Positions 1 to 9,031 of a DNA stretch of 64,000 nt are shown piece after piece (within the stretch, counting starts at the first letter, position 1; each line of letters begins with the position of its first letter). Source of the DNA: Halopiger aswanensis (GTDB lineage: Archaea; Halobacteriota; Halobacteria; Halobacteriales; Natrialbaceae); the NCBI RefSeq assembly GCF_003610195.1, contig NZ_RAPO01000002.1, positions 992,001-1,056,000 of the forward strand, read 5' to 3'. The notes under the pieces are model-generated. The model did no database searches. It worked only from the letters and a program-made list of their open reading frames with translations, and was not told the origin of the DNA. The translations under genes were made by a program, and so were the position numbers.

Positions 1-1
1 C

Positions 2-817
2 TGTCTCCACTCGGGGCCGGACCCGAAGGCCGACCTCGTCCGCCGGCTGAATCGGGCGAGCCGCGACCTCGAGTTGGGCGAGCGATTCGAATTCTTCGCG
101 CCCGCCCCCGACGAACCGGGCGCGTTCGTCGAAGCGATCTCGACGTTCGCAGTCGAACTCGAGGAGTCGCCGATTCCCGAGGGCGAGCACGAAGCGACGG
201 GGACAATCGACGACTCCGGCCGCGAGAACCCCGCCTTCGACAGTCACGGCTGGACGCTCGAGAGCGTCCGCGCGATCCTCGAACACGTCGACCCCGAGCG
301 CGAGGTGATCCGCGGGTTGAAGGACTTCGGTCGGCTGGCCGTCGACGATAGCTGTACGTTCACGCCGACCTGTTCGACCATCTGTCCGACCGATGCGATC
401 CGGCGGGACGAGGAGGGGGCCGTCCTCGAGTTCAACCACGAGCGCTGCGTGAACTGCGGGACCTGCGAGGAGGGCTGCGTCGAGGACGCCATCACGATGC
501 ACGACGGCCTCCACCTGTCGTTGCTGCCCGAGCGCCGCGACGACGAGTCGGAACCGGCCTGGGTCACGGTCCACGACGGCGAGATGCGCGAGTGTCGCAA
601 CTGCGGCGAGCCGTTCGCCAGCGAGGGCACCGCGCGGAAAATCGAGGGCGAAGTCGGCGAGGTCGTCGCCGGCGTCGCGTCGAACGCAGCGGGCAGCGTC
701 TTCGACTACTGCGACAACTGTCGTGCGCAACTGCTGTACGACCGCGGGGGCGGATCCAACAGACCGAGCGGTCCCGACACCGCCGGCCGCACCGACACCG
801 GAGGTGAACGCGAATGA
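2..817 (+). CDS. HdrA/MvhD-type polyferredoxin, C-terminal part (5' end outside window)
   Basis: The reading frame is open from base 2, so this is the C-terminal part of a longer gene. It aligns along its whole visible length with the end of the 719-aa protein at 13257-15416: the CLHSGPDPKA segment after the MvhD-like domain, the SPIPEGEHEATG segment, a cysteine-rich ferredoxin region (CSTICPTDAI, then CVNCGTCEEGCVEDA) and a terminal CxxC...CxxC zinc-ribbon-like tail. Proteins of this build pass electrons through multiple [4Fe-4S] clusters between cytoplasmic partners. A TTG at 74 can be read as a start, but homology upstream of it shows it is internal. The stop overlaps the ATG of the TorD-like gene (ATGA), implying co-translation. 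Family is clear; the redox partner is inferred. Confidence 0.85.
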   Translation, partial: CLHSGPDPKADLVRRLNRASRDLELGERFEFFAPAPDEPGAFVEAISTFAVELEESPIPEGEHEATGTIDDSGRENPAFDSHGWTLESVRAILEHVDPEREVIRGLKDFGRLAVDDSCTFTPTCSTICPTDAIRRDEEGAVLEFNHERCVNCGTCEEGCVEDAITMHDGLHLSLLPERRDDESEPAWVTVHDGEMRECRNCGEPFASEGTARKIEGEVGEVVAGVASNAAGSVFDYCDNCRAQLLYDRGGGSNRPSGPDTAGRTDTGGERE

Positions 818-1446
818 GCGTCGACCAGCGCGCGCTCTACGAGGCCCGCCTCGAGCTCGTGAACTTCCTGATCGACGCGTTTGCGGACGTGCCGACGACG
901 GAGTTCGTCGCGACGCTGCTGAACGACGAGGTCACCTTCCCGGAGGGCAGCGTCAACGACCGACTCGATCGGGGCTTCGAGCGGCTGGATTCGTTCATCG
1001 CCGAGAACGAGCACCGCGATCCCGACGCCGTCCAGGAGGCCCTCGAGCGCGAGTTCACGCGGCTGTTCGTCGGGCCGCGACCGCCGATCCTTCCCCACGA
1101 GACCTACTTCCGCGAAGATACGGATTTCCGCGGTGCGGGCCTCGCGAAGGTCGAGGCCAGCTACGGCGCGGCCGGCTGGTCGCCGCCGGAGGACTACCCC
1201 GAGGAGAACGACTACGTCGCCGTCGAACTGGCGTTCCTCCGGAACCTGATCCGACGACAGCGCGAGGGCTACGAGGAGACGTTCGGCTACCAGCGGGTCT
1301 TCCACGAGGAACACCTCTCGGAGTGGATTCCGGCATTCGCCGAGGACGTCCGCGAGCAGACCGGGGAGCCGTTCTACGCGGCCGTCGCGGACGTCCTCGA
1401 GGGCTACGTCGCGTTCGAGGAGGAGATCGCGGTGCAGATGGCCTGA
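814..1446 (+). CDS. TorD/DmsD-like molybdoenzyme maturation chaperone (copy 1)
   Basis: A 210-aa all-helical protein of the TorD/NarJ-like family. These chaperones bind the Tat signal of DMSO-reductase-family molybdoenzymes and hold them for cofactor insertion before export. The mid-region FTRLFVGPRPPILPHETYFRE matches the family core ending in a conserved P-x-E-x-x-Y/F motif. It starts inside the last codons of the polyferredoxin gene. It is closely similar over its whole length to the protein at 12625-13257, its mirror-image paralogue. The formate dehydrogenase at 15694 is the only Tat-type molybdoenzyme in view and is the likely client of one or both copies (inference). Confidence 0.85.
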   Translation: MSVDQRALYEARLELVNFLIDAFADVPTTEFVATLLNDEVTFPEGSVNDRLDRGFERLDSFIAENEHRDPDAVQEALEREFTRLFVGPRPPILPHETYFREDTDFRGAGLAKVEASYGAAGWSPPEDYPEENDYVAVELAFLRNLIRRQREGYEETFGYQRVFHEEHLSEWIPAFAEDVREQTGEPFYAAVADVLEGYVAFEEEIAVQMA

Positions 1447-1641
1447 CTACCCGTCGGTCGCGTCGTCGACCTCCGGCTCGTCCTCTACGTCGTCGACGAA
1501 ACCCTCGAGCACTTCGTCGGAGAACGAGACGTCGCCGTCGCACTCGGCGTCGTTGACGTAGTGGGGCGCCGTGTGCGTCCATACCTTCTTCCCACGTTTC
1601 CCGTCGGGACCCGCGTTCGTCTCCCAGTTGGTGTGGGTCAT
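1447..1641 (-). CDS. Small acidic protein, paralogue of the protein at 12368
   Basis: A 64-aa protein with an N-terminal W...KKVWTHTAPH segment and a very acidic C-terminus. The 60-aa product at 12368-12550 shares the WTHTxAHxV, DGxVxFxDE and acidic-tail pattern, so the two are paralogues within the mirrored block. No catalytic motif is visible. Its stop directly abuts the stop of the TorD-like gene (tail to tail). Function unknown; its repeated position beside TorD-like and membrane-protein genes suggests a role linked to the polyferredoxin module. Confidence 0.75.
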   Translation of the reverse strand: MTHTNWETNAGPDGKRGKKVWTHTAPHYVNDAECDGDVSFSDEVLEGFVDDVEDEPEVDDATDG

Positions 1642-1756
1642 ACGTCTACGTGTGATTCAGTGGCACGGATATAGCTTTGTGGCGATTTCGCTGTCAGTCA
1701 TGGTACTTTAGGCGTCGGTCGAACAGCAAAGGCGCCGACTCGAGCGAGCCGCGGCG

Positions 1757-2110
1757 CTACCGGCCGGGCCGCGGATCGTCCGACGACTGTGCGCCTTCGC
1801 CCGAGCGGTCGTCCAGAAAGGCTCGAGCGAACAGGTTGACGTGCATCTCGAGCACGTCCTCGGGGTCGACGCCGTGGCGCTCGGCCTGACGCTCGAGGAA
1901 CGTTTCGAGCTCCGGACTCGGCTCGTGGTGGATCGTCTCGCCCTCGACGGTGAACTCGACGTCGGTCGCGTCGGCGACGAGGTGTTCGATCTCGAGCAAG
2001 GCCTGCTCGGCCTTGACCTCGAGGGCCTCCTCATCGTCCATCAGTCGGTTGTCGCCCCAGTCGGCGGCGGCAGTCTGAAAGCGCTCGCTGACGGTGATCG
2101 AGAGAGTCAT
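1757..2110 (-). CDS. Conserved small cytoplasmic protein, paralogue of the protein at 11931
   Basis: A 117-aa protein beginning with a short beta-like strand (LSITVSERF) followed by an acidic helical body. Residues around EQALLEIEHLVADA and LEMHVNLFARAFL are nearly identical in the 112-aa product of 11931-12269, establishing paralogy. No known enzyme motif is seen. It lies between the small acidic protein and the two-TM protein, in the same order, reflected, as in the second block. Function unknown. Confidence 0.75.
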   Translation of the reverse strand: MTLSITVSERFQTAAADWGDNRLMDDEEALEVKAEQALLEIEHLVADATDVEFTVEGETIHHEPSPELETFLERQAERHGVDPEDVLEMHVNLFARAFLDDRSGEGAQSSDDPRPGR

Positions 2111-2224
2111 GCTGTACCTCCGAGACCGGATCGAGATTGCACTCGAACGTGCAAAGGGGTATCGTCGTGAATCATCGGATGCGAGAGACGTGACGGCGCG
2201 GGATGGACTCCTGCAGGTGACGGA

Positions 2225-2485
2225 CTACTCCTCGGGTGGCCACTCGTCGGGCGCCGGATCGGGCTCGCCGAGTTCGCCGAGCGCGACCAGAATCAGCGCG
2301 AGGAAGGTGAGCAGGACGATCAGCCCCATTAGCCCGCCGAAGCCGTGCTGGCCGACCCAGTTGCCGGGCGTGACACCGCCCATCTGTCCGGCGACGTTGA
2401 ACCCGATCAGTCCGGTCCAGACCGCCGCGAACAGCAGTCCGAACGCGACCAGCGGGTTGTGTCCGATGGCAGTTCGAAGTCCCAT
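2225..2485 (-). CDS. Small two-TM membrane protein, paralogue of the protein at 11663
   Basis: An 86-aa protein with two hydrophobic helices (about residues 12-32 and 48-70) joined by a Gly-rich loop containing GNWVGQHGFGGL, and an acidic Pro-rich tail ending in EEWPPEE-type residues. I chose the ATG at 2485 because the product at 11663 starts with the same MGLRTA and has the matching loop YGDWVGQSGVVGL. A longer frame to 2569 is not supported by the paralogue. Likely a membrane component of the duplicated module; function unknown. Confidence 0.75.
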   Translation of the reverse strand: MGLRTAIGHNPLVAFGLLFAAVWTGLIGFNVAGQMGGVTPGNWVGQHGFGGLMGLIVLLTFLALILVALGELGEPDPAPDEWPPEE

Positions 2486-2620
2486 AGGCGAGGCCTCACC
2501 GTCCAGTGTGAAAACTTCCCACGCTACCCGTACGCGACGGTGACTGTCACGTGCCGGAAAGAGAGGCACCGAAACGGAATCGACCGCCGAGCTACGATCG
2601 CGAGTCCGGTCGCCGAACCC

Positions 2621-3451
2621 TCACCCGAGATCGACGCGATCGAAGTGCCACAGTCCGAGCGCGACCGGCACGACGAGCCAGGCGACCAGCACGAGCACGG
2701 CGACCTCGGGCTCGAGGTACGCGGGCACGTCCGTGGTCCCGGTGAGCGTGATCTCGTCGTTCGGGAACGCCAGCGGCATGGCTTCCTCGTACGCGACGGT
2801 CGGGCTGAGTCGCCGTACGAACTCGAACGCGTGTTCCGAGATGCCCAACCCGAGGCGGTCGTTCAGCGCGTACTGGAACAGGCCGACGATCGAGAGCCCC
2901 GGGAAGACCATCAGCAGGTTGCCGACGAAGTAAAAGCCGATCGCGCCGCCCATCGCGCGCGACCGGGAACTCGTCGCCGCCGAAATGCCGATCGCGACCG
3001 CGACGTACGCCAGCGTAAACAACAGCGTCAGACCGACGACTCGAGCGAAGGTGGCCGCCTCGAGCGACGGATACCAGAGCAGCGTCAGCACCGCACCGAC
3101 GGCGAACGCGAAGACGATCGCGGCGCCGACGACGGCCCCGCGGGAGAGGTACTTCCCGAGGACGACGTCGCGGCGCGTGTTCGGCAACGAGAGCAGGTAC
3201 TTGATGCTCCCCGACTCCCGTTCGCCGGCGATGGCGAGGTAGGCGGTGACGAGCGCGATGAGCGGAATGAACAGCGCGCCGATGCTCGCAAGCGAAAGGA
3301 GTTGCATGATGACGTCGGGTTCGGACGTGCTGATCTGGCCGAGGTAGAAAAACAGCACCGCGAACAGCGTGTACAGCGCTCCGACCGCCCAGACGGTTTT
3401 CGACCGCCGAACGTCGAGCAAATCCTTCCTGGCGACCGAGAGGGTGCTCAT
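2621..3451 (-). CDS. ABC-2 type transporter permease
   Basis: A 276-aa protein with about six hydrophobic segments in the ABC-2/NosY-like permease pattern: TM1 near residues 21-42, then a pair, and the characteristic cytoplasmic GERESGSIKYLLSLP segment that contacts the ATPase. The reading frame overlaps the stop of the upstream ATPase gene by 4 nt, so the two form a translationally coupled exporter. Substrate cannot be read from the sequence; related haloarchaeal pairs are annotated as multidrug or copper/NosY-type exporters. Confidence 0.88.
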   Translation of the reverse strand: MSTLSVARKDLLDVRRSKTVWAVGALYTLFAVLFFYLGQISTSEPDVIMQLLSLASIGALFIPLIALVTAYLAIAGERESGSIKYLLSLPNTRRDVVLGKYLSRGAVVGAAIVFAFAVGAVLTLLWYPSLEAATFARVVGLTLLFTLAYVAVAIGISAATSSRSRAMGGAIGFYFVGNLLMVFPGLSIVGLFQYALNDRLGLGISEHAFEFVRRLSPTVAYEEAMPLAFPNDEITLTGTTDVPAYLEPEVAVLVLVAWLVVPVALGLWHFDRVDLG

Positions 3452-4428
3452 GCGGATACCTCCTCGACGGCTTCCGACGACTCAGCACGGTCAGCGCCGG
3501 CAGCTCCCACTGCCGGCTGCTCGCCGTTCGTGTACGTGTTGAACAGCTGCTCGAGCGACGTGTCCTCCGAGACGATGTCGCGGACGTCGGCGACCTCGCC
3601 CACCGCCGTCACGACGTCGTACTTCACCGGCGTCGCGGCGCAGGAGACCGCGATCCTCGAGTCGTCGACGGTCACCGAGCGGACGCCCTCGTGGCGCTCG
3701 AGGTCGTCGACGAGCGCGTCCGGCACGCGCTCGACCTCGAGCGTGATCGAGGCGTCGAGGTCGAGATCCGCCCGCAGCGCGTCGAGGGTTCCGGTCGCGA
3801 CGAGCCGCCCGGCGTTCATGATCCCGACGCGGTCGCAGATCGCCTCGACCTCGCCGAGGATGTGGCTCGAGAAGAACACCGTCGTGCCGCGGTCGGCTTC
3901 GGCGGCGATGATCTCGCGCATTTCCTGCATGCCAGTCGGGTCGAGCCCCGACGAGGGTTCGTCGAGGACGAGCAGATCGGGATCGCCGACCAGCGCCATC
4001 GCGAAGCCGAGCCGCTGTTGCATCCCCTTCGAGTAGCCGCCGGCGGATCGGTCACCGTCCGCGGGCTCGAGACCGACCCGCTCGAGCAGGGCGTCGGGGT
4101 CCTCGTCCGACCCCTTGGTGTCGATCACCCACTCGAGGTGTTCGCGGCCGGTAAGCCGATCGTACAGCGTCGCACCTTCGGGGAGGACCCCGATACGCTC
4201 GCGGATGACGTCGGCCTCGTCCTGCGCGTCGTGGCCGAGTACCGTTGCGCGGCCTGTGGTGGGCCGGACGAAATCTAAGAGCATATTGATCGTCGTCGAC
4301 TTCCCGGCGCCGTTGGGGCCGAGAAAGCCGAATATCTCGCCGTCCTCGACGACCAACTCGAGGTCGTCGACGGCGAGGACGTCGTCGCCGTACCGTTTCG
4401 TCAGTGCGGAGGTTTCGATAGCGGGCAC
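3448..4428 (-). CDS. ABC transporter ATP-binding protein
   Basis: A 326-aa ABC ATPase. Walker A is GPNGAGKS at about residues 38-45, the signature region reads YSKGMQQRL, and Walker B is LLVLDEPSSGLDP followed by the H-loop SSHI. After about residue 225 comes an extra C-terminal domain, common in exporters paired with ABC-2 permeases, and then a low-complexity Ala/Glu tail. It powers the permease encoded just downstream. Start at the ATG at 4426-4428 gives the usual N-terminus (ALTKRYG about 10 residues in). Confidence 0.92.
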   Translation of the reverse strand: MPAIETSALTKRYGDDVLAVDDLELVVEDGEIFGFLGPNGAGKSTTINMLLDFVRPTTGRATVLGHDAQDEADVIRERIGVLPEGATLYDRLTGREHLEWVIDTKGSDEDPDALLERVGLEPADGDRSAGGYSKGMQQRLGFAMALVGDPDLLVLDEPSSGLDPTGMQEMREIIAAEADRGTTVFFSSHILGEVEAICDRVGIMNAGRLVATGTLDALRADLDLDASITLEVERVPDALVDDLERHEGVRSVTVDDSRIAVSCAATPVKYDVVTAVGEVADVRDIVSEDTSLEQLFNTYTNGEQPAVGAAGADRAESSEAVEEVSA

Positions 4429-4563
4429 ACGAAACCCGACGGCGAGTAAGTGTAAATAGTTCTGGAAGTTATTTCAACACGTGATAGCGCTCCGTCCACC
4501 GCTCGAGTCGGGTCGGGTGCGGCCTCGACGGCGGGGGCGACCGCGCTCGACCACGTTCGCCGC

Positions 4564-6399
4564 TCAGACGTGCTCGTCGAGGAAGTCCGCAATCGCGGAG
4601 TAGGCCTCGATGCGGTTCTCGAGTTTCGAGAAGCCGTGCCCCTCATCCTCGAAGATCAGCTTGCGGACGGGGACGCCCTGCGCCTCAGCCTTCTCGGCGA
4701 TCTGTTCGGCCTCGCCGACCGGAACGCGGGGGTCGTTCTCGCCGTGGAGGACGAACAGCGGCGCCTCGATGTTTTCGATGTTGTTCGTCGGCGAAATCTC
4801 CTCGAGGAACTCCCGATCCTCCGCGAGCGAGCCGTACTCGGCTTCGCGGAGTTCGCGGCGCCAGTCGCCGGTGTTCTCGAGGAAGGTCACGAAGTTGGCG
4901 ATGCCGACGACGTCGATTCCGGCCGCCCAGAGGTCGGGGTACTCGGTCAGCGCGGCCAAGACCATGAAGCCGCCGTACGACCCCCCTTTGGCGGCGATGC
5001 GGTCGGGGTCGACCGCGGGGTGGTCCTGCAGCCACTCGACGCAGGCCTCGATGTCCGCCACGGAGTCCATCCGTTTCTCGACGTCGTCGAGGGTGGCGTA
5101 GTCGGCACCGTAGCCCGCGGAGCCGCGGACGTTGGGCTCGAAGTAGGCGTAGCCGCGGTCGAGGAAGTACTGCTTGACGGAAGAGAAGGAGGGGCGGCGC
5201 TGGCTCTCGGGGCCGCCGTGGATGTCGACGATGACGGGGACGCCGTCGCCGTCGTTCGCGTCGCCCTCCTCGTAGTCGTCCGGGAGCGTGAGAAAGCCCG
5301 GCACCTCGAGCCCGTCGAAGCTCTCGACGTGGACGAGGTCGGACTCGTCGAACGTTTCGGGCGGGATACCGGCGGTGGGTGCGCGGGTCCACTGCTCGGT
5401 CTCACCGGTCTCGAGGTCGACCACGAAGACGTTCGTGTTGACCGCGTCGCCGGTCGTCGACAGCGCGAACCGCTCGGCGTCGGGACCGAAGCTGACGCCG
5501 CCGGAGATGCCGCCCGGCAGGTCGGGCTCGGGGAACGTCTCGAACTCGGTCGGCGCGTCGGGATCGAACTCGCCGACCGTGAGATCGGTGTAGCCCTCGA
5601 CGTTGCGCGAGTAGACGAACCGACCCGTCTCGTCGTCCAGCGCGATGCCGTCGACGTTCCAGCCGTCCCCGTCGGCGACCGTCTCGAGGTCCTTCGTCTC
5701 GAGGTCCAGATACGCGAGGTAGAGGGTATCGGCGTCGCCCTCGTCGGTCACGAGGTAGATCCCCTCGCCGTCGGGCGCCCAACTCGCGCTCTGGTAGCGC
5801 ACGTCGCCCTCGTGGGGCGTGAGGTGCTCGAGGTCGGGGTCGTCGGCCTCGAGGTCGAGGACGTACAGGTCCTGGTCGAAGTTGGAGTAGGCCTGCGAGA
5901 CGAGCAGGCGGGAGTCGTCCGGGCTCCAGCCCGACAGCGAGAGCCAGCCGTCGCCCTCGTAGACGAGTTCGGCGTCCTCGCCGGTCTCGTCGCGGCCCTG
6001 CACGTAGATGTCGAAGACGGCCTCGTCGCGGCGGTTCGAGGCGAACGCGAACCGGTCGCCGTCGTGGCTCCAGCCGCCCCAGCGGTGCTTGGCGTCGGGC
6101 ATCGCCGTCAGGTTCTCGATCTCGCCCGTCTCGGCGTCGAGCCGGTAGATTTGGGCGCGCTCGTTGCCGCCCTCGTCCATCCCGAAGATCAGTTCGGGTC
6201 GCTCGGGCGACCACGAGGCGAAGCTCACCGTTTCGTCGTAGAATGTCCGCTGTTCGGGCCACTCCTGGGGCTCCCGAACCGTCCAGACCTGTGCCGTGCC
6301 GGTCGTGTTCATCAGGAAGGAGAGGCGCTCGCCGTCGGGGCCGAACGACGCGCCGTAGGCGCTGCGAATGTTGAGATAGCGTTCGATGTCGTAGCCCAT
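4564..6399 (-). CDS. S9 family serine peptidase (acylaminoacyl/prolyl-oligopeptidase type)
   Basis: A 611-aa protein with an N-terminal seven-bladed beta-propeller (WD/PD40-like repeats such as ASWSPDG, roughly residues 1-350) and a C-terminal alpha/beta-hydrolase domain. The catalytic triad is readable: Ser474 in GGSYGGF, Asp556 in GENDPRVP and His588 in DEGHGF. It should cleave short peptides, the propeller limiting substrate size. No signal peptide is seen, so it is cytoplasmic. Length matches the family. It stands alone between the exporter and the acidic protein. Confidence 0.93.
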   Translation of the reverse strand: MGYDIERYLNIRSAYGASFGPDGERLSFLMNTTGTAQVWTVREPQEWPEQRTFYDETVSFASWSPERPELIFGMDEGGNERAQIYRLDAETGEIENLTAMPDAKHRWGGWSHDGDRFAFASNRRDEAVFDIYVQGRDETGEDAELVYEGDGWLSLSGWSPDDSRLLVSQAYSNFDQDLYVLDLEADDPDLEHLTPHEGDVRYQSASWAPDGEGIYLVTDEGDADTLYLAYLDLETKDLETVADGDGWNVDGIALDDETGRFVYSRNVEGYTDLTVGEFDPDAPTEFETFPEPDLPGGISGGVSFGPDAERFALSTTGDAVNTNVFVVDLETGETEQWTRAPTAGIPPETFDESDLVHVESFDGLEVPGFLTLPDDYEEGDANDGDGVPVIVDIHGGPESQRRPSFSSVKQYFLDRGYAYFEPNVRGSAGYGADYATLDDVEKRMDSVADIEACVEWLQDHPAVDPDRIAAKGGSYGGFMVLAALTEYPDLWAAGIDVVGIANFVTFLENTGDWRRELREAEYGSLAEDREFLEEISPTNNIENIEAPLFVLHGENDPRVPVGEAEQIAEKAEAQGVPVRKLIFEDEGHGFSKLENRIEAYSAIADFLDEHV

Positions 6400-6682
6400 A
6401 CCGGAGTCGTCTCGACTCGAGGCGGTAGTCGTTTGGGTTCCGGAGAGTTCCCCGGGACGAACTCGGCGGGAGCAACCGAAATCTTCGCTCGAGTCGGCGA
6501 TATGGCGAGACTATCAACGTAGGGCGACCGTACAGCCGCGCCGTCGGCGATTGCGGGCCGAGCGCGGGTCCCTCGATTGGGTGCGAACGATGGCGACGTG
6601 CGGAGCAATAGCCGACGCGACCCGACGGACGTGCGTTACTGTACCGTGCTTAACAAAGCCCGGCGACTCCCGTGGACCTGCT

Positions 6683-7747
6683 ATGACAGACGCGGCCGCG
6701 GACGGAGCGGACGATCGGGACACGGATCCGGATGCGGATTCGGATCGAGGGGATCCCGTCGGCGTGGTCCTCATGACGATGCTGATCGTCCTCGTCTCGT
6801 GTGGCGCGATCGTCGCCGCCATCGGTCCCGAGTTCGTCACCGACCCGTCGCCGGTCGAAACGGAGGGGGCCGAGGAGGGCGACCAACTCGAGTCGATCGG
6901 GGGCGATGACGACGGTCGCGTCGCCGACGCGTCGCAGTCGATCGACGACGCGGACTCGAACTCGAACTCGAGCGAAACCGAGACGGATTCGGCGGACGGT
7001 TCGACCGACGCCGAGACCGACGAAAACGAAACGACGAGCGACGCGGCCGCAGACGATGGGGACGAAGGAGACGGAGCGGACGAGGAGCAAGCGGAGGACG
7101 ATGATTCGGAAGCCGAAGCGGACGAAGGTGAGGACGGCGAGGATGACGAAGCTGAGGACGGCGAAGATGACGATCGAGAGGACGAGGAGGACGACGACGA
7201 AGCTGCTGATGAGGACGAAGACGGTGAAGACGAGGCGGACGAAGATAACGCCGATGAGGACGGCGAGGACGACGAGAGCGACGGAGGAGAAGACGAAAAC
7301 GAGACCGACGAGGAGGACAGGACGGATGAGAATGACGGCGAGACCGACGACGAGAACGAGGACGAACTCGGGACCGATGGCGGCGACGGATCCAGCGAGA
7401 CGGATACCGAGGACGAGGAGTCGGAAGACGACGCGGCGTCCGATTTCGATCCCGAAGCGGACGCGGAAGACTCCGACGACGATGACGAGACCGACGCCGC
7501 GGACGCCGACACCGCGGCGGACGAGAGCGAAGCCGATGCAGACGACGACGCGGTGGACGAGTCATCCGAGACGGACGACGAAGCCGGCGAGGAGGGAGAC
7601 CAGGACGCCGACTCCGAGAGCGATGCCGGCGACGCTGGCGACGAACCCGAATCGGAAGACGACGCTGACGACGACGGATTCTTGGGCCCGATCAATTCCT
7701 TCCTCGAGGAGGTCTTCGATTTCGGCGATGACGACGACGGCGAGTAA
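6683..7747 (+). CDS. Membrane-anchored, extremely acidic low-complexity protein
   Basis: A 354-aa product. After about 25 acidic residues comes one hydrophobic helix (GVVLMTMLIVLVSCGAIVAA, about residues 28-47). The remaining roughly 300 residues are almost entirely Asp, Glu, Ser, Thr, Gly and Ala, with repeats of EDGED/DEDE type, ending in a short non-acidic motif FLGPINSFLEEVFDF. I chose the ATG at 6683 because it places the helix near the N-terminus; an upstream frame to 6551 looks like extension. The architecture suggests a long disordered acidic stalk outside the cell, perhaps cation-binding (inference). Confidence 0.7.
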   Translation: MTDAAADGADDRDTDPDADSDRGDPVGVVLMTMLIVLVSCGAIVAAIGPEFVTDPSPVETEGAEEGDQLESIGGDDDGRVADASQSIDDADSNSNSSETETDSADGSTDAETDENETTSDAAADDGDEGDGADEEQAEDDDSEAEADEGEDGEDDEAEDGEDDDREDEEDDDEAADEDEDGEDEADEDNADEDGEDDESDGGEDENETDEEDRTDENDGETDDENEDELGTDGGDGSSETDTEDEESEDDAASDFDPEADAEDSDDDDETDAADADTAADESEADADDDAVDESSETDDEAGEEGDQDADSESDAGDAGDEPESEDDADDDGFLGPINSFLEEVFDFGDDDDGE

Positions 7748-7844
7748 TACCGTACGAGGGTCGCCTCGCCGCGAAAACCGTCGCCGCTCGTCGAACGAAA
7801 CGAAAAAAGTGACTTTATAGCCCGGGACTACGTGGCGACCGAGT

Positions 7845-8906
7845 ATGCGCGTCGCGTTCGTCTCGTTAGCAACGGTCCACCACCGCGACACCGAGACGAA
7901 CCGGCGCATGCAGACGATCTGGGAGTTACTCGAGGAAGCGGGCCACGACGTCCACGTCTTCTGTGCACAGTTCTGGGACGGCGAGCACGACACGTTCGAG
8001 CGCGAGGACGTGACCTACCACGGACTCGTCAGCGAGCCCGACGCTCGCTCATCGTTCGCGCTCCGGCTGCCGACCGCACTCGCCGGCGCGAAACCCGATA
8101 TCGTCCACGCGAGCGCGAATCCACCAAGTCAGGTGGTCGCCGCGAGCGTCGGCGCGACGCTGGCCCGCGCGCCGACGGTCCTCGAGTGGTACGGCGACGG
8201 CGGCGTCCGAAACGACCGGTGGCACCGCTGGGCGGCCGGCCGCGCCGACCGGATCCACGTGCCGTCGGAACTCGTCGCGACGTGGCTCCGGGAACTCGGC
8301 GTCAGCGAGGACGCCATCGAGACGGTCCCGAACCCGATCGATCTCGAGCGCATCCGGTCGGTCGAGCCCGACGACCGGGTCGACGTCGTCTACGCTCGCC
8401 GGCTCGACGAGGGGGCGAACCTCGAGAGCCTCCTGCTCGGGCTGGCGGAACTCCGCGATCGCGACTGGTCGGCGACGGTCATCGGCGACGGCCCCGAGCG
8501 CGAGAACTACGAACAACTCGCGAGCGACCTCCGGATCGACGACCGAATCACGTTCGCGGGCGAGTGCTCGCTCGAGGAACGGATCGCCGCCTACCGCGGC
8601 GCCCACGTCTTCGCACAGACGGCCGAGCACTGCGTGTTTCCGACGGAGATGCTCTGGGCGCTCGCGTCGGGCTGCGTCGGCATCGTCGAGTACCACGTCG
8701 ACTCGAGCGCTCACGAACTCGTCGAGGGCTGGGACCGTGGCTTTCGGACCACGAGCGAGGAGGAACTGGCCGACGCCATCGTCGCAGCCGGCGACCTCGA
8801 GCACCGCGAGTACGACGACCGGTTCGCGGAGTACGATCGGGACGTCGTCCGCGACCGCTACCTCGTGACCTATCGAACGCTGCAGGAATCGACCGGCTTC
8901 TTCTAA
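7845..8906 (+). CDS. Glycosyltransferase, GT4-like
   Basis: A 353-aa two-Rossmann-domain protein. The N-terminal half begins MRVAFVS and contains DIVHASANPPS; the C-terminal half contains the nucleotide-sugar-binding VPNPIDLERIRS, VIGDGPERENYEQLA and a GT4-like acidic segment near TEMLWALASGCVGIVEY (the usual E-x7-E spacing is only partly kept). It should transfer a sugar from a nucleotide donor. A TATA-like element (actttatag) lies about 30 nt upstream, as in haloarchaeal leaderless genes. Isolated from other glycan genes, so the acceptor is unknown. Confidence 0.85.
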   Translation: MRVAFVSLATVHHRDTETNRRMQTIWELLEEAGHDVHVFCAQFWDGEHDTFEREDVTYHGLVSEPDARSSFALRLPTALAGAKPDIVHASANPPSQVVAASVGATLARAPTVLEWYGDGGVRNDRWHRWAAGRADRIHVPSELVATWLRELGVSEDAIETVPNPIDLERIRSVEPDDRVDVVYARRLDEGANLESLLLGLAELRDRDWSATVIGDGPERENYEQLASDLRIDDRITFAGECSLEERIAAYRGAHVFAQTAEHCVFPTEMLWALASGCVGIVEYHVDSSAHELVEGWDRGFRTTSEEELADAIVAAGDLEHREYDDRFAEYDRDVVRDRYLVTYRTLQESTGFF

Positions 8907-9031
8907 CTCCCGGCCCGCGGGTCCAGGTCCGCTACCGGAACGACCGCGAGAAGCTATAAGCTCGCGTGAAAGTCAACTTCGCAAAGCGAGACACTTTTCC
9001 TTCCGTCCGGTCGTTACTGGGACGAGACTGT

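Noticed and set aside
6514-7695. Ser-rich 393-aa protein on the minus strand
   Set aside because: It is the antisense shadow of the Asp/Glu-rich protein at 6683; GAC/GAG codons give TC-rich Ser codons.
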